DNA from: Streptomyces avicenniae | GTDB taxonomy: Bacteria > Actinomycetota > Actinomycetes > Streptomycetales > Streptomycetaceae | Reading direction: 5' to 3' | DNA: 64,000 bases | Assembly: GCF_000719135.1 (NCBI RefSeq) | Contig: NZ_JOEK01000006.1 | Location: forward strand, 62,001-126,000 | In this document: positions 63,061 to 64,000 of the stretch, in pieces | Numbering within the stretch: position 1 is the first letter of the stretch | Layout of the letters: the number at the start of each line of letters is the position of its first letter | The notes under the pieces: model-generated | Told to the model about the DNA's origin: nothing | What the model saw: only the letters and a program-made list of their open reading frames with translations | The model's database searches: none | Position numbers and translations under genes: made by a program

Positions 63061-64000
63061 GTGCCTCAGCTACGACTTGCTCTCCATCAGATCGACTCCA
63101 CCGTCGGCGATCTGGCCGGCAACGCCGACGCCGTCGTGCGCCGGACCCGGGACGGCGTGGAGCGCGGCGCGCACCTGGTCGCCTTCCCGGAGATGATGCT
63201 GACCGGCTACCCGGTCGAGGACCTGGCGCTGCGTCCCTCGTTCGTCGAGGCCAGCCGGGTCGCGCTGCGCGACCTGGCGGCGCGGCTGCGGGACGAGGGG
63301 CTCGGCGAGGTGCCGGTGGTCCTCGGCTACCTCGACCGGTCGGAGCGGGTGCGCGAGCGCGCGGGCCAGCCCGCCGGTGCGCCGCAGAACGCCGCCGCCG
63401 TGCTGCACCGGGGGGAGGTGGTGCTGACGTTCGCGAAGCACCACCTGCCGAACTACGGGGTGTTCGACGAGTTCCGGTACTTCGTGCCGGGCGACACCAT
63501 GCCGGTGGTGCGCGTGCGCGGCGTGGACGTGGCGCTGGCCATCTGCGAGGACCTGTGGCAGGACGGCGGCCGGGTCCCGGCGGCGCGGGCGGCGGGCGCG
63601 GGCCTGCTGCTGGTGATCAACGCGTCGCCCTACGAGGTGCACAAGGACGACACGCGGCTCGAACTGGTCCGCAAGCGGGCCGGGGAGGCGGGGTGCGCGC
63701 TGGTGTACCTGGCGATGGCCGGGGGGCAGGACGAGCTGGTCTTCGACGGCGACTCGATCGTGGTGGACCGGGGCGGCGCGGTGCTGGCGCGCGGGCCGCA
63801 GTTCGCCGAGGAGTCGATGCTCCTCGACCTGGAGCTGCCTGCCGCGGACGGCGGCCCCTCCTCCGGGCTGACGCACGACGGGCTGCGGATCGAGCACCGC
63901 ACGCTGTCCGCCGAGCCGGTGCCCGCGTACGCGCCGGAGTACCCGGGCGGGCAGGCGGAGCCGCTGGAGGACGCGGAGGAGATGTACCGCGCGCTGGTGA
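63061..64000 (+). CDS. nadE: Glutamine-dependent NAD+ synthetase (3' partial)
   Basis: The last step of NAD synthesis: amidation of deamido-NAD using glutamine nitrogen. The visible 313 codons cover the N-terminal glutaminase (nitrilase-fold) domain. Its triad is visible: Glu in FPEMMLTGYP, Lys in AKHHLPNYGVFDE and Cys in LAICEDLW. The synthetase domain with its P-loop lies beyond the window. The GTG at 63061 follows TACACT by 7 bases. Use of glutamine links it to the surrounding nitrogen genes. Confidence 0.93.
   Translation, partial: MPQLRLALHQIDSTVGDLAGNADAVVRRTRDGVERGAHLVAFPEMMLTGYPVEDLALRPSFVEASRVALRDLAARLRDEGLGEVPVVLGYLDRSERVRERAGQPAGAPQNAAAVLHRGEVVLTFAKHHLPNYGVFDEFRYFVPGDTMPVVRVRGVDVALAICEDLWQDGGRVPAARAAGAGLLLVINASPYEVHKDDTRLELVRKRAGEAGCALVYLAMAGGQDELVFDGDSIVVDRGGAVLARGPQFAEESMLLDLELPAADGGPSSGLTHDGLRIEHRTLSAEPVPAYAPEYPGGQAEPLEDAEEMYRALV

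Overview
The window is a stretch of high-GC actinobacterial chromosome, almost certainly Streptomyces or a very close relative. Third codon positions are nearly always G or C. GTG starts and GTGA/ATGA stop-start overlaps are common. The backbone order (sucB, lipB, lipA, glnA, glnII, malR/malEFG, glnE, nadE, glnA2) matches, from memory, the conserved core of Streptomyces chromosomes. Both ends are cut inside genes: sucB lacks its 5' end and nadE its 3' end. I see no rRNA, tRNA, CRISPR array or transposase.

Region by region. 0-15 kb: the E2 subunit of 2-oxoglutarate dehydrogenase, GntR and WYL regulators, two SDR-type enzymes, an FAD oxidoreductase, an HTH/TPR-type regulator, the lipoate genes lipB-lipA, small membrane proteins, and glnA behind a four-element GlnR box. 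15-19 kb: a gene-poor patch with less extreme base composition, holding a divergent pair of unknown genes (an HTH protein, and a Cys-rich protein translationally coupled to a small membrane protein) and then a tiny OAA-family lectin-like gene. 19-27 kb: two secreted carbohydrate-related proteins, a Tat-type GH99-like enzyme and a 1,806-residue ThuA/sugar-dehydrogenase mosaic. 27-33 kb: an SPW membrane protein, two regulators with visible operators, a DUF2795 protein, a deacetylase, a streptogrisin-type protease, a Gfo/Idh/MocA oxidoreductase and glnII with its own GlnR box.

33-40 kb: a two-component system whose kinase and response regulator are separated by a peptidoglycan-binding protein and a phospholipase C, followed by a membrane protein with a sigma-like N-terminus. 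40-49.4 kb: a complete starch/maltodextrin module made of a secreted alpha-amylase, an intracellular alpha-glucosidase, malEFG and two paralogous MalR repressors, with CTTGC/GCAAG operator-like palindromes upstream of both the amylase and malE. 49.5-57 kb: a PAP2-family protein, glnE (the adenylyltransferase acting on glutamine synthetase), a small accessory gene with a neat promoter/operator, and glnA2. 57-62.7 kb: a conservon (cvnABCD plus a P450) overlapping tail-to-tail with a terpene synthase. Then nadE.

The window combines glutamine synthesis and its control (glnA, glnII, glnE, glnA2) with polysaccharide uptake and regulation. The most unusual items are the single-module OAA-like lectin, the coupled unknown island, the paralogous second MalR inside the mal cluster, the conservon-P450/terpene synthase overlap, the sigma-like membrane protein, and several self-contained palindromic operators that overlap leaderless promoters.
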